A stretch of DNA of 37,687 bases from an uncultured Luminiphilus sp. (GCA_938084055.1 CALKDK010000049.1:1-37687), one strand, 5' to 3'. Shown: positions 26,447-34,956, numbered from the stretch's first letter. Notes: generated by a model from the letters alone, not told the origin. Numbers and translations are program-made.

Positions 26447-27988
26447 CTACCGGCGCAGCACCCGACCGGGAAACGCAGCGGTAGGCTCACCCGCACTGAG
26501 CACAGCAACACCATTTACCCATACATGGGAGATACCCGTAGCGGGCAAAAAGGGCTCCATCGTGGTGGCACGGTCAATGATGGTCATCGGGTCAAACAGC
26601 ACCAGATCGGCACGTTTACCCACCGCAATCACACCCCGGTCTTCAAAACCCATGTGCCGGGCTGCCAGGCCTGTCATTTTGTGAATCGCAGCTTCAAGCG
26701 TGAGTAACTTCAAATCCCTCACATAGCGTCCCAGCACCCTGGGAAAGCTGCCCGCGCCCCGCGGATGTCGATCTTCCAGACCGCCGTCAGTGCAGATATT
26801 GGCGTGGGGCCATCCCATCAGTGTCTGTAAATCCACCTCATCCATACTCGTGCCGATAATCATATCCCCGGGCTCTCCCGTATCACGGGTCCAGGCGACT
26901 GAAAGCTGGGCCAGGGCTGAAAAAGCCTGCCCTGGAGACTCTCCCCGAAGAGCTGCCACCTCAACCAACGTCTTGCCGACATAATCCGGTTCGGGGGGAA
27001 AATGGGTAAAAATAATACCCTCGGGCGGTGCCAGCTGGGTCATGACAAAGGCTATGGCCGACAGGTCGGTTGGGTCACGTTCGGGAAGTAACACCATCAT
27101 GTTGGACTGCCAGTAAACGTAGGGGTACAGGTCTGCTGTAATGTCAACGCCGTCCGCACGCGCTTCATCCAGCCGCGTGATGATCTCGGGCCCGGTGCCC
27201 CACAGTCGCTTCATGGCGAGTTTCAGGTGAGAAATCTGGACGGGCATCCCGGTGATACGTCCAATATTGATAATTTCTCCCAGCGCCTCCTCAAACCAAC
27301 GATCCTCACTGCGGATGTGGCTGATGTAGCGGCCTCCCCGCTGGGCCGTCTGTTGAGCCAGCAGAAGAACCTCAGCCTGTTTGCTGTAAATACCCGGCTC
27401 ATATTCGAGACCGGTGGACAGACCCAGGGCACCCGCATTCAGTTCGGAATCCAGCCGCTGAGCCATGGCCTGCATAGCCACAGGACTGGCCGCACGCGCG
27501 CTGTCCGGACCCATCACGGCGCTACGCAGGGTGTTGTGCCCGACATAGGCAGCCACATTGACCTTGGCCGGAGCCTCGTCGAGCGCCCGAAAAAAATCAG
27601 CCAATGGATAAGGTGAACTCCCATCCTGGCCCACAACCACCGTGGTGATCCCCTGGGTAATTTTGGGCAGGGCGTTGGGCCGCTCGAGGATCAGGTCATC
27701 GGCGTGGCTGTGGGTATCGATGAAACCGGGGGCCAGGACACGTCCCCCACCATTGATGACCCAATCACCGGGGCCGGGGACAACCTCGCCCACCTCAGCT
27801 ATTCGCGAGTCAACCACCCTGACGCTGCCCGCACGAGGGGGCGCCCCCGAGCCGTCGACAATGAGCACGTTGCTGATAAGGGTATCAGCGCCATGTACGG
27901 ACGCGATCGAACCTGCCAGGGTCAGGGCAACCCCCAACATTAAGCCCGGTCCTAAACGTCGCGGTAATCTGTCCACCCAATACGTCAA
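26447..27988 (-). CDS. D-aminoacylase-like amidohydrolase (N-acyl-D-amino-acid deacylase family)
   Basis: This 513-aa metal-dependent hydrolase has an N-terminal signal-like segment (LGPGLMLGVALTLAGSIASVHGA), so it may be exported. The urease-superfamily barrel shows VLAPGFIDTHSHAD (metal His pair), AGALGLSTGLEYEPG, YISHIRSE, VQISHLK, the late Asp in ICTDGGLEDRHPRG and the closing beta-sandwich KRADLVLFDP. The position that is Cys in classical D-aminoacylases (VVVGNCG) reads VVVGQDG here. The start is uncertain: TTG at 27988 with AGGAGA about 14 bases upstream, or GTG at 27976. It lies 65 bases after the isocitrate dehydrogenase gene on the same strand. Possible substrates are N-acyl-D-amino acids or dipeptides. 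Confidence 0.86.
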   Translation of the reverse strand: MTYWVDRLPRRLGPGLMLGVALTLAGSIASVHGADTLISNVLIVDGSGAPPRAGSVRVVDSRIAEVGEVVPGPGDWVINGGGRVLAPGFIDTHSHADDLILERPNALPKITQGITTVVVGQDGSSPYPLADFFRALDEAPAKVNVAAYVGHNTLRSAVMGPDSARAASPVAMQAMAQRLDSELNAGALGLSTGLEYEPGIYSKQAEVLLLAQQTAQRGGRYISHIRSEDRWFEEALGEIINIGRITGMPVQISHLKLAMKRLWGTGPEIITRLDEARADGVDITADLYPYVYWQSNMMVLLPERDPTDLSAIAFVMTQLAPPEGIIFTHFPPEPDYVGKTLVEVAALRGESPGQAFSALAQLSVAWTRDTGEPGDMIIGTSMDEVDLQTLMGWPHANICTDGGLEDRHPRGAGSFPRVLGRYVRDLKLLTLEAAIHKMTGLAARHMGFEDRGVIAVGKRADLVLFDPMTIIDRATTMEPFLPATGISHVWVNGVAVLSAGEPTAAFPGRVLRR

Positions 27989-28053
27989 AAGATATCCACC
28001 GTCTCCTGAGCCCCATCGTAGCAGGGAATCTGGGCCCTCACGCTGCGGGAGCG

Positions 28054-29802
28054 CTAGGTTGCACTGGCGCGGAGGTTTGCCTCAACAGCGTCCAGAAATC
28101 CTGACATATCGACGACTGTCTCAACCTCCGGTTTGACAGTTTTGCCCCTGAGATCACCGGTGATGGTGCCTTGCGCCACCGTTTCGATCAACGCTGTTTT
28201 GAGGTCCGCCGCATAGGCATCCAACGGCGCATTTCCCTCGCGCCGCGCCAGTTCCTCAAGCGCATTCGCCACCGCGAAAATAAGCGCGGATGAGTTGAAG
28301 TTAGCCTCTTTACCATCGGTCTCGAGATAGCGCAGGTAGAGATCATGAGCCGTACCGTGGGGCGCTTCATAGAGTTTGGTACCGTCCTTGCTGGTAATCA
28401 CTGAACTCGCTGTCGCCAGACTACCCCCGAGGGCAGCTGAAATATCTGAGAAAATATCACCGTCAAGGTTTTGAGCGGGGTACAGGCCCCAACGGGGCGG
28501 ATCACATATCATCTTACTGAGCTGGCGTGACGGTCGCATAATCATAAATGACGGTGGGGGCGTATCGAGGGCGGCCAGCTCCTGGCGCAGCTCAAGAATG
28601 ATCGAGGAGTACACCTCGTCGTACTGCACGAACTCTCGCTTCAGGCCAAAGTATATTTCTTTTTTGTTTAGCGCGGCATCGAGGAATACCTGCTCTACCC
28701 AATCCTTGATCGCCTCCCTGTCGTTGGACATAAAGAGAATGGGATCATCAGCTTTGACCTCCCGGGCGTGCTTCTCAACCCCGTCCACCAGGACCTTGAC
28801 AATGCCGTCCTCTGGCGCGGGCATGTTGTAGCTTCCGTACTGATCGCCACCTCCTGCACTCATCCGGGAAATCGAAACATGGGCTTTGCGCTCGGGCAGG
28901 CCGTAGCGCTTCAGCTGTTGCACAAGCTTGTAAAGCTTCATTCCACTGACGTTGTCGGGCACCCCCCATAGCGCCCGCTCCGGGGGATTGGCAATAATCC
29001 GTGCGGCCTGGGCGTCGATCAACTCGTAATGGTATGAGAGTCCGGCAGCGGCGACCTGCTCCCGGTAATCCTGCTCATAAATGGCCTCGATGGCAGCCCG
29101 CATCACGCCATCGTAGCCGGGTACCACCGTGTCCTTGAGACCCAGATAGATATCCCGCTGCTCAGCAAGTGCACGTTGAAAAAAACGGTGGGCCCAGGTT
29201 TTCACTTCATCAATGGCGTTACTCGCCAGCATCCAGGGGTCCCCCTTCTTGAGAATGCGGCGGTGGACCTCCACCGGATCGCCACTGCTCCCTACGAAGA
29301 TAACCTTGGCCACACCGGTGGCGTCACTGAGCTCGCTATAGCTGAAGTCGAGGCCACCGGTCTCCATGGTGTCGACCTCAATATCCCGGTCAATCCAGTC
29401 CGGGCGAACGCTTCTCAGGTTGCGAAATTCGATATCTTCCCGGGTAATATTGCCGCTGATACCCTTGCGGATGGCACCGTTGGGTGACTTGGTGGCCAGC
29501 TTGTCGAGCCCGTCCTCGGAAACCTGTGGGTACTTGGCCAGCAGTTCATCCAATTGGGCACGGTTAACCGTCATCCCAGCATTCTTGATGCCAACACCAT
29601 GGGTCTTCAAGGCATGAATGGCGTCAGTCACGACCGCTCCATTGCTGGTGAAACGCTGCTCTGCAGAAAGATCGACCTCAATGAGCTCTATGTCGAGGCG
29701 GGAGCGCACAAACTGATCCAGGATGCGCTCAAAGGCGACCTGCGCCATCTCATCACCGTGCAATACCACCAATGGCTTTTCGACTTTTATCGTCGCACCC
29801 AT
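28054..29802 (-). CDS. NADP-type isocitrate dehydrogenase with internal duplication
   Basis: This 582-aa cytoplasmic protein oxidises isocitrate to 2-oxoglutarate. The N-terminal part matches eukaryote-like (type II) NADP-IDH: VVLHGDEMAQ, GVGIKNAG and KSPNGAIRKGISGNITRED (substrate site). The C-terminal part has QNLDGDIFSDIS (metal Asp449 and Asp453), GGSLATASSV and EAPHGTAHDLY. Type II enzymes have about 410-420 residues; here about 165 extra arise because the clasp and small-domain segment occurs twice, residues 165-282 and 334-442. The first copy keeps the equivalents of the partner-subunit Lys (Lys223, LGLKDT) and Asp (Asp263, ELIDAQ). The second leads into the Asp pair. The start (29802) follows GGGGAG. 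A full active site within one chain is conceivable. Confidence 0.9.
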   Translation of the reverse strand: MGATIKVEKPLVVLHGDEMAQVAFERILDQFVRSRLDIELIEVDLSAEQRFTSNGAVVTDAIHALKTHGVGIKNAGMTVNRAQLDELLAKYPQVSEDGLDKLATKSPNGAIRKGISGNITREDIEFRNLRSVRPDWIDRDIEVDTMETGGLDFSYSELSDATGVAKVIFVGSSGDPVEVHRRILKKGDPWMLASNAIDEVKTWAHRFFQRALAEQRDIYLGLKDTVVPGYDGVMRAAIEAIYEQDYREQVAAAGLSYHYELIDAQAARIIANPPERALWGVPDNVSGMKLYKLVQQLKRYGLPERKAHVSISRMSAGGGDQYGSYNMPAPEDGIVKVLVDGVEKHAREVKADDPILFMSNDREAIKDWVEQVFLDAALNKKEIYFGLKREFVQYDEVYSSIILELRQELAALDTPPPSFMIMRPSRQLSKMICDPPRWGLYPAQNLDGDIFSDISAALGGSLATASSVITSKDGTKLYEAPHGTAHDLYLRYLETDGKEANFNSSALIFAVANALEELARREGNAPLDAYAADLKTALIETVAQGTITGDLRGKTVKPEVETVVDMSGFLDAVEANLRASAT

Positions 29803-30012
29803 CAACTGCTCCCCGAGCAAAAATTCAGAATGCGAACGGTACATCGGTTGCAGGGGGCAATGAAATGAAAAACAGCACAAACACGCGCCAAATCGGTCCC
29901 CGTCAGCGTGGACAGGGACGCAACCAAAAGAATGTATTCTGATGCGCCACTAATTCCCTGGCCCGCGACAGGACTGCCGCACCGCGTCCTAATTAAACAG
30001 ACTCGGATCTAC
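29803..30012. other. Intergenic region between the porin and IDH genes
   Basis: A 210-base spacer on a minus-strand run. It holds the IDH promoter region and the porin 3' end. An AGGAC/GTCCT dyad at 29971-29991 and a GTCCC/GGGAC dyad at 29897-29920 have no T-tract, so no convincing terminator is called. No gene is seen. Confidence 0.3.
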
Positions 30013-31494
30013 TCAGAAAGAAACGTCCCACTGCAACCTGACACGATTCTCTGAGTCGCTGGCCCGCAAGACGCTGTCATCAATGGTTAGGTGGGAAAAA
30101 TCGAACGTGAGCTTGTTGCTGTGTCCCTTGAAGAACCAGTTGGCGCCGAGGGTGAACTCCTCCCGCTCGTTGTAAAAGGCACGATCTATTTTGTTGGGCT
30201 CTTTGACGTAGGCATAGCGCGCCGCCAGCTCGAGGGGCGCTGGGAAGCCATCGATCAGGTTGTGGAAGAAGTAACCGGCCTGCACGTAGGTGCCGGTCAG
30301 ATCACTCTCAGTACCCTCGACGCGATCGGTAATAAACTTACGATGCCACTCCTGCTGGAAGGAGAAGCCCTGGTACTTGAATGCCAATTCCTGAACACCC
30401 TGCTCGATACGGTACTGGTCTTGCTGAGCCACGACGGGCTTGAGGAAACCATCGAGATTGCCGCACCCCGATGAGGACCAGCGGGTACAGGGGCCAACAT
30501 TTGTGAACCCAGCCACAGCAAATGACCCCGTTGGACGCTCGGTGAATTCAACATCGGTCTGACGGAAGGCCAATTCACGCCCAAGGAAATTCCACTGCAA
30601 ACGGCCCATATACAGGTGATCCTCAGAGCTGTTCTTAACGCTTCGACCTTCACCATTAAAGACACCGGCATAGTAGTTCAGATCAGCAGGCGTCCCCTCA
30701 AAAAGCCGACCACGCAGCTGCACACCCACCTGCCGGTCTACCGTGAATATCCTGTTCACAATAGACCGCTCTACGAACTGCTGGCGCCCCGATGAATCTA
30801 CTCGCTCACGGTTCAAATCAATTTTCCACTGGCCCATGCGAATACCGCCCCAGTCCCATTTAGCCAGGTCAACTCGCCAGTCGATGACACGGGCACCTGA
30901 GGAAACGGCATCGGCATCGACATCCCGGGCAGGCTGCAAGTCAACCTCAAAGTAATATTTAATCCAGGGCTGGAAGCCGTGGCCCCCGATTTTCATTCGC
31001 AGGCGCCGCTGCTCAAAACTGGAGGTGCTGTCTTCCTCGAAGGCGCTAATCTGCCGGGGGTCCGAGCCGAAGGGATTGCTGTAGCGGAACTGCGCCCGCC
31101 ACTGCAGGTTGGTAGCAAATTTGCCATCCCGCGTAGCGAAACCGAACCCCTTGGAGCCATAACTGGCCTTGATGGGAGAGGCCTCAGACACCGATTGAGC
31201 CACCGCCTCGTTTATCGCTGTCTGGATCTCCTCATCGAGGGATACCTCTGTAACGATCTCCTCCTCATCGACGCTCACCACAACAACATCGTCCGCGTCG
31301 GTGCTTGGGAGTAAGTCTTCGCTAGACAAGGACTCCTTATCCACGAGGCGCTCGTACTGCTCGGCCGTAATAACACCGTTCTGGAGCAATATATCCAGAA
31401 GCTCCCGGTCAGCGGCGTGAGCTCCCTGTAGGCACATCAAAAAACACAACATCAGAACGTTGAAAATCGTGACCGGCCGGGGTGAAGGGTTCAT
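30013..31494 (-). CDS. OprO/OprP-type porin (phosphate/polyphosphate-selective)
   Basis: This 493-aa outer-membrane channel has a signal peptide (FNVLMLCFLMCLQGAHA, cleavage near Ala27), then a short helical segment LLDILLQNGVITAEQYERLVD typical of OprO/P-like porins, and an acidic linker rich in Asp, Glu and Val. A 16-strand-type barrel follows from about residue 115 (GFGFATRDGKFATNLQWRAQ, FEQRRLRMKIGG) to the terminal WDVSF ending in Phe. The ATG at 31494 follows AGGAGG with 7-base spacing. A three-repeat PHO box directly upstream shows that it is a phosphate-starvation gene, matching a PiT transporter and DUF47 protein upstream on the same strand. Selectivity for phosphate or polyphosphate is inferred. 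Confidence 0.92.
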   Translation of the reverse strand: MNPSPRPVTIFNVLMLCFLMCLQGAHAADRELLDILLQNGVITAEQYERLVDKESLSSEDLLPSTDADDVVVVSVDEEEIVTEVSLDEEIQTAINEAVAQSVSEASPIKASYGSKGFGFATRDGKFATNLQWRAQFRYSNPFGSDPRQISAFEEDSTSSFEQRRLRMKIGGHGFQPWIKYYFEVDLQPARDVDADAVSSGARVIDWRVDLAKWDWGGIRMGQWKIDLNRERVDSSGRQQFVERSIVNRIFTVDRQVGVQLRGRLFEGTPADLNYYAGVFNGEGRSVKNSSEDHLYMGRLQWNFLGRELAFRQTDVEFTERPTGSFAVAGFTNVGPCTRWSSSGCGNLDGFLKPVVAQQDQYRIEQGVQELAFKYQGFSFQQEWHRKFITDRVEGTESDLTGTYVQAGYFFHNLIDGFPAPLELAARYAYVKEPNKIDRAFYNEREEFTLGANWFFKGHSNKLTFDFSHLTIDDSVLRASDSENRVRLQWDVSF

Positions 31495-31528
31495 CTCGAT
31501 GCCTCCTCGAAAAAGATTCCAGCACCAT

Positions 31529-31557
31529 ATGTCAAAATGATTACAAAAATATGACAA
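31529..31557 (-). promoter_or_regulatory. PHO box (three 7-bp repeats) upstream of the porin gene
   Basis: Reading the minus strand, TTGTCAT, TTGTAAT and TTGACAT follow each other with exactly 4 bases between, an 11-base period. This is the arrangement of PhoB sites (CTGTCAT direct repeats). The last repeat ends 34 bases before the porin ATG at 31494 and contains TTGACA, which could double as a -35. It predicts PhoB activation under phosphate limitation. Confidence 0.85.
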
Positions 31558-31621
31558 CGCACCCTCCGCAGGAGGAAGATCACAGGCCAACACCCCGTTA
31601 TGCCAGGGAAAACACGAAGAA

Positions 31622-31637
31622 CCGGCCTCCTCGCCGG
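31622..31637 (-). terminator. Possible terminator after the DUF47 gene
   Basis: CCGGC, a 6-base loop and GCCGG form a perfect stem on the minus strand, followed by the T-rich stretch TTCTTCGTGTTTT. It lies about 120 bases after the DUF47 stop and before the porin PHO box, so it could insulate the two units. The T-tract is interrupted, so confidence is low. Confidence 0.35.
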
Positions 31638-31754
31638 CAGGCGCGTGGAGCCGCCGACTGCCTGTCAGGGTTGCTCGTGGGGTTGTGGCGTGATGACCGG
31701 AGGATGGCCAGGGGAACCAGCCCCCAGCCAGGATCATTCTGGGATGGGAGCGGA

Positions 31755-32435
31755 CTAGCTATTGGCGATTATCTGGGCCCGATGGGTCACTTTTTCCGCG
31801 CTGTCAGCAATATCACCAATCTGCGTGAGTAACTGGTAAAGAAATATGGCGTCTATGGGCGACAGTTTATCCTCGTGGCCCCGCAACTTTGCCCTGAGCC
31901 GGGATTGCATATCATCTGTCTTACGCTCGAGGCGCTCAACAGCGGCCGACTTGGAAGCGATTGCTTTCACCTGTCGTGCGCCAAATGCAGTTCTTGACAG
32001 CTCTCGAGTGGCAGAAACGACTTCAACCGCCGCATTGACACAGTCAAGCACGGTGGAGATGTACTTGATCACTTGCTTTTCCAGCGGTGCTGGAAAAGCA
32101 AGCTCCCGTCCCAGGGACAAGCCCACGACATCTTTGGTGTCATTAGCCATTTTGTCCTGCATTCGAACCAACTCAAGAAGGTCGGTCCTGGAGACCGACA
32201 TCCACAATCCCCTGGGCATATTCTGCCGCACAACCCCTTTCAGTTCGTCGGCGGCGCTCTCGAGCTCGGACACCTCCTTCTGAACTTTCTCAGCCCGAGA
32301 CCACTTGCCCGCCTGAGCTTCCTGAAAAAACACGGGGAGCTTTGCCACACAGCTGGCACAAGATTTGGCGTGCTCCTCCAGCACTGCCAGTGGGGAACTG
32401 ATGATGACCTCAGATAGTGCGGTTCTGACTTTCAT
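31755..32435 (-). CDS. DUF47 / TIGR00153 PhoU-like protein
   Basis: This 226-aa all-helical cytoplasmic protein (PhoU superfamily) is usually encoded beside a PiT phosphate transporter and thought to modulate it. Visible are the N-terminal SPLAVLEEHAKSCASCVAKLPVFFQ, the acidic ESAADELKGVVRQNMPRGLWMSVSR, DLLELVRMQDKMANDTKDV (acidic metal-binding helix of the family) and YQLLTQIGDIADSAEKV. An internal CASC pair is present. It lies downstream of the PiT gene with a 168-base gap, whereas the reverse order with tight spacing is more usual. A GAGAG site lies before the ATG. Co-transcription with PiT from the PHO-box promoter is likely but unproven. Confidence 0.92.
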   Translation of the reverse strand: MKVRTALSEVIISSPLAVLEEHAKSCASCVAKLPVFFQEAQAGKWSRAEKVQKEVSELESAADELKGVVRQNMPRGLWMSVSRTDLLELVRMQDKMANDTKDVVGLSLGRELAFPAPLEKQVIKYISTVLDCVNAAVEVVSATRELSRTAFGARQVKAIASKSAAVERLERKTDDMQSRLRAKLRGHEDKLSPIDAIFLYQLLTQIGDIADSAEKVTHRAQIIANS

Positions 32436-32603
32436 GCTGTAGTTACTCTCGCTCGCTTCAATTTTACTCGCCCAGGCAACCGAAGTTGCGGAGACCTCCT
32501 ATGGGTTAATGCAGCGCCCATCGCCCGCCGGCCAGAGTCAAGAACAACCCACTCGCGACCTGCAGCCGTCTGGGTCGGCCAAACCACTGGCAGACCAGCG
32601 GCA

Positions 32604-33890
32604 TTAACCACCAAACGCGGCGCGCAGTATAAAGAAAAATATCACGGACAGCGTAGCTCCCGCCGGGAGAGTCACCACCCATGACGTAACAATTGCACCC
32701 ACGGTTGGTAAATGAAGGGCCTCCACACCCCGAGCGAGACCTACGCCGAGCACCGCACCCACCAGCGTGTGGGTGGTTGAAATGGGCAGACCGGTCGCCG
32801 AGGCGAGAACAACTGTGCTGGCAGCGGCCAACTCCGCCGCAAAGCCACGACTGGGGGTGAGTTCCGTAATCTTACGACCAATGGTCTGAATAACACGCCA
32901 GCCATAGGTCGCCAGACCCACCACAATACCCATGGCCCCAATGACCAGCACCCACCAGGGTAGACCGGACTTGGCAACGACTTGACCACCCGACTGTACC
33001 GTACTGACCACAGCCGCCAGTGGACCCACGGCGTTGGCCACGTCATTGGAACCGTGGGCGAACGCCATCGCACAGGCAGTAAATATCATGAGAATGCCAA
33101 ACACCCGTTCGACATTTTCCGTACTGTTGATATCACCGCCCACCCCGTGGATCCGGCGGAGCAGCAAGGCACCCAACACCGACACGGCGGCGCCAGCAAA
33201 AACCGACAGCACCATGGCATTGGCAAATTTCGACCCCATGCCAAAATCAACTTCAACACCAATATGCTTCAGACCCTTGAGAAGGGTCACCATGCTGATC
33301 ATGAAGCCCACCATCCACATGTACATAGGGATGTATTTTATGGCTCGGGCAAAGGTGTCCTCATGATCAAGAATCAGCCATTTAACCGACATGAACAGCA
33401 AAAAAGCGATCGTACCGGACAGCAGTGGGGACACGACCCAACTCGCGGCGATGGCACCCACCTTGTCCCACGCAACCGCATCTACTGATATACCCACCGC
33501 GGCAAAGCCAACAATAGCACCTACGATAGAATGCGTGGTGGAGACTGGCCACCCCCGGACACTGGCCACCGCGAGCCACGTGGCAGCGGCCAGCAACGAC
33601 GCCAGCATGCCGTAAACCAGGAGCTCAGGGCTGTCGGTAAGCAGCGCGGGGTCAACAATGCCCTTCCGGATCGTGGAAGTAACCTCTCCCCCGGCCAGGT
33701 AAGCCCCCAAAAATTCGAAGATAGCGGCCACAAGAATGGCCTGTTTGAGCGTCAGTGCACGTGCGCCAACGGAGGTACCCATGGCATTGGCCACATCATT
33801 GGCTCCGATACCCCAGGCCATAAAGAGTCCAAACACACATGCCAGTGACAGCAGCAAAAAACCATGAGTAGCAATAATGTCCACGGTCAC
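32604..33890 (-). CDS. PiT-family inorganic phosphate transporter
   Basis: This 428-aa inner-membrane transporter imports phosphate (or metal-phosphate). The family's duplicated signature is present: GANDVANAMGTSVGAR near residue 28 and GSNDVANAVGPLA in the second half. STTHSIVGAIVG and STTHTLVGAVLG form a second duplicated pair. There are about 10-11 membrane helices. The start is GTG at 33890 or GTG at 33884; AAGGA lies 4 or 10 bases before them. The upstream DNA has a PHO box followed at 10 bases by a TATACT -10, so it is phosphate-starvation induced. It begins a minus-strand phosphate block with the DUF47 protein and the porin. Confidence 0.95.
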   Translation of the reverse strand: MTVDIIATHGFLLLSLACVFGLFMAWGIGANDVANAMGTSVGARALTLKQAILVAAIFEFLGAYLAGGEVTSTIRKGIVDPALLTDSPELLVYGMLASLLAAATWLAVASVRGWPVSTTHSIVGAIVGFAAVGISVDAVAWDKVGAIAASWVVSPLLSGTIAFLLFMSVKWLILDHEDTFARAIKYIPMYMWMVGFMISMVTLLKGLKHIGVEVDFGMGSKFANAMVLSVFAGAAVSVLGALLLRRIHGVGGDINSTENVERVFGILMIFTACAMAFAHGSNDVANAVGPLAAVVSTVQSGGQVVAKSGLPWWVLVIGAMGIVVGLATYGWRVIQTIGRKITELTPSRGFAAELAAASTVVLASATGLPISTTHTLVGAVLGVGLARGVEALHLPTVGAIVTSWVVTLPAGATLSVIFFFILRAAFGG

Positions 33891-33924
33891 ACGATCCTTT
33901 TTATTAGGGTTGCCGGTGCGGCGG

Positions 33925-33958
33925 AGTATATACGGGAATTATGACAGAAGGGTTACAC
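33925..33958 (-). promoter_or_regulatory. PHO-box promoter of the PiT gene
   Basis: On the minus strand GTGTAAC and a perfect CTGTCAT are separated by 4 bases (33941-33958), the PhoB site arrangement. Ten bases after the box lies TATACT (33925-33930), a good -10 at the spacing of PhoB-activated promoters. The PiT GTG start is about 35 bases further on. Confidence 0.8.
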
Positions 33959-34347
33959 GGGTCATAAACCTGCAGGAAAGCGTCAATGTTCGAACCGTCG
34001 CGACTGAGCACCGACTGGCTGGGGCTGCCCGGGCTACTTTTGGGGCGCATTCTGGCGCTGGGACACATGCACTCCACCGCCTTACTCCCCATCACCCAGC
34101 CTGCACGTATCCCGATAGTCCGATATCTGGAATAATCGGACCTGACCACCCTCCCCAGCAGTGCCCCGGAATACCAGCGGGTTATATAGTTTTTTGGCCG
34201 TATGGCGTCACGACGGCTGTTGGATGACCGGGTCACCTGCCAATAGGCAGGAATATTGGTTTTGACTAAAGGAATCCTTCAGGTAATGTTCGGACTCAGA
34301 AGGATACCTCCAACCTTTTTTAACCATTCTGCAAGGACTGCCCGACT
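33959..34347. other. Intergenic region between the PiT and TerB-like genes
   Basis: This stretch divides the divergent PiT and TerB-like genes. Besides a doubtful 49-aa frame it holds three perfect hairpins: GTCCGAT/ATCGGAC at 34118-34141, CCAATA/TATTGG at 34240-34259 followed by TTTT, and ATCCTTC/GAAGGAT at 34274-34305 followed 10 bases later by TTTTTTT (34316-34321 and just beyond). The last two lie in the probable leader of the TerB-like gene and could attenuate it, but stems are short. No RNA gene was recognised. Confidence 0.35.
33986..34135 (+). CDS. Possible small ORF, 49 aa
   Basis: An ATG at 33986 is preceded by AGGAAA at 8-base spacing and opens a 49-codon frame (MFEPSRLSTDWLGLPG...) with a hydrophobic middle (LLLGRILALG), ending at TAA 34133-34135. 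A perfect GTCCGAT/ATCGGAC hairpin (34118-34141) overlaps the stop. There is no known family. Chance occurrence in GC-rich DNA is quite possible. It is recorded because the region is otherwise empty. Confidence 0.2.
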   Translation: MFEPSRLSTDWLGLPGLLLGRILALGHMHSTALLPITQPARIPIVRYLE

Positions 34348-34776
34348 ATGGCCCTCGTTAATCTACACAGTTTAAAGTCGCTGATGACCGCAAAGAACAG
34401 CGACGATGAAGAGCGCAGCAACTACAAAACACTTCTCTTCACAATACTAACCAAAGCCTCACGCGTTGATCTGCATACGGATGGCAGTGAAGTCGAGCTT
34501 ATCCAGAAGATCATGCTGGAGTACACGGGCGAAAACTACGACGCCGGGGCCATTCGAGCCGAGGCCATTGCCCAGTCCCAGGAGGAGTCCCTGCGACCGG
34601 TCGCCAAATTGGCGGCCAAGCTACCCGAAACCATGCGCGTACTGGCCATAGATGCGCTCGCCAGCGTCATGCGGGCTGATGACCAGATCAGCTATGCAGA
34701 AATTGACTATTTCAATGCCGTTGCTGGGGCTATGCGCATGAGCTTCGCTGATGTAGCCGGTCTGCTGCAGGACTGA
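34348..34776 (+). CDS. TerB-family protein (tellurite-resistance TerB-like helical domain)
   Basis: This 142-aa all-helical cytoplasmic protein has the two acidic, metal-binding-like loops expected of TerB-like domains: ASRVDLHTDGSEVELIQKIM (residues 38-57) and MRADDQISYAEIDYFNAVA (residues 109-127). TerB-like domains are associated with metal or stress sensing, often at membranes. AAGGA lies 10 bases before the ATG. There are no other ter genes here, so tellurite resistance itself is not implied. It is the last chromosomal gene before the integrated element. Confidence 0.8.
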   Translation: MALVNLHSLKSLMTAKNSDDEERSNYKTLLFTILTKASRVDLHTDGSEVELIQKIMLEYTGENYDAGAIRAEAIAQSQEESLRPVAKLAAKLPETMRVLAIDALASVMRADDQISYAEIDYFNAVAGAMRMSFADVAGLLQD

Positions 34777-34956
34777 ATCCACTCCAGCTGCCCATCCTGG
34801 GTGCGGCTACACCGCGGCGCCTGGCGCTGGGTTTACGGCTTCCAACCTCAGCACACCCGGTTAATGGGGGGGACTGCTGCACCCCGGCAAGTGCGACATG
34901 GCGAGATTACTGGTCCGGATGCCGCTGGACCACAGATCAGCGGGCTCAGTCATTTA

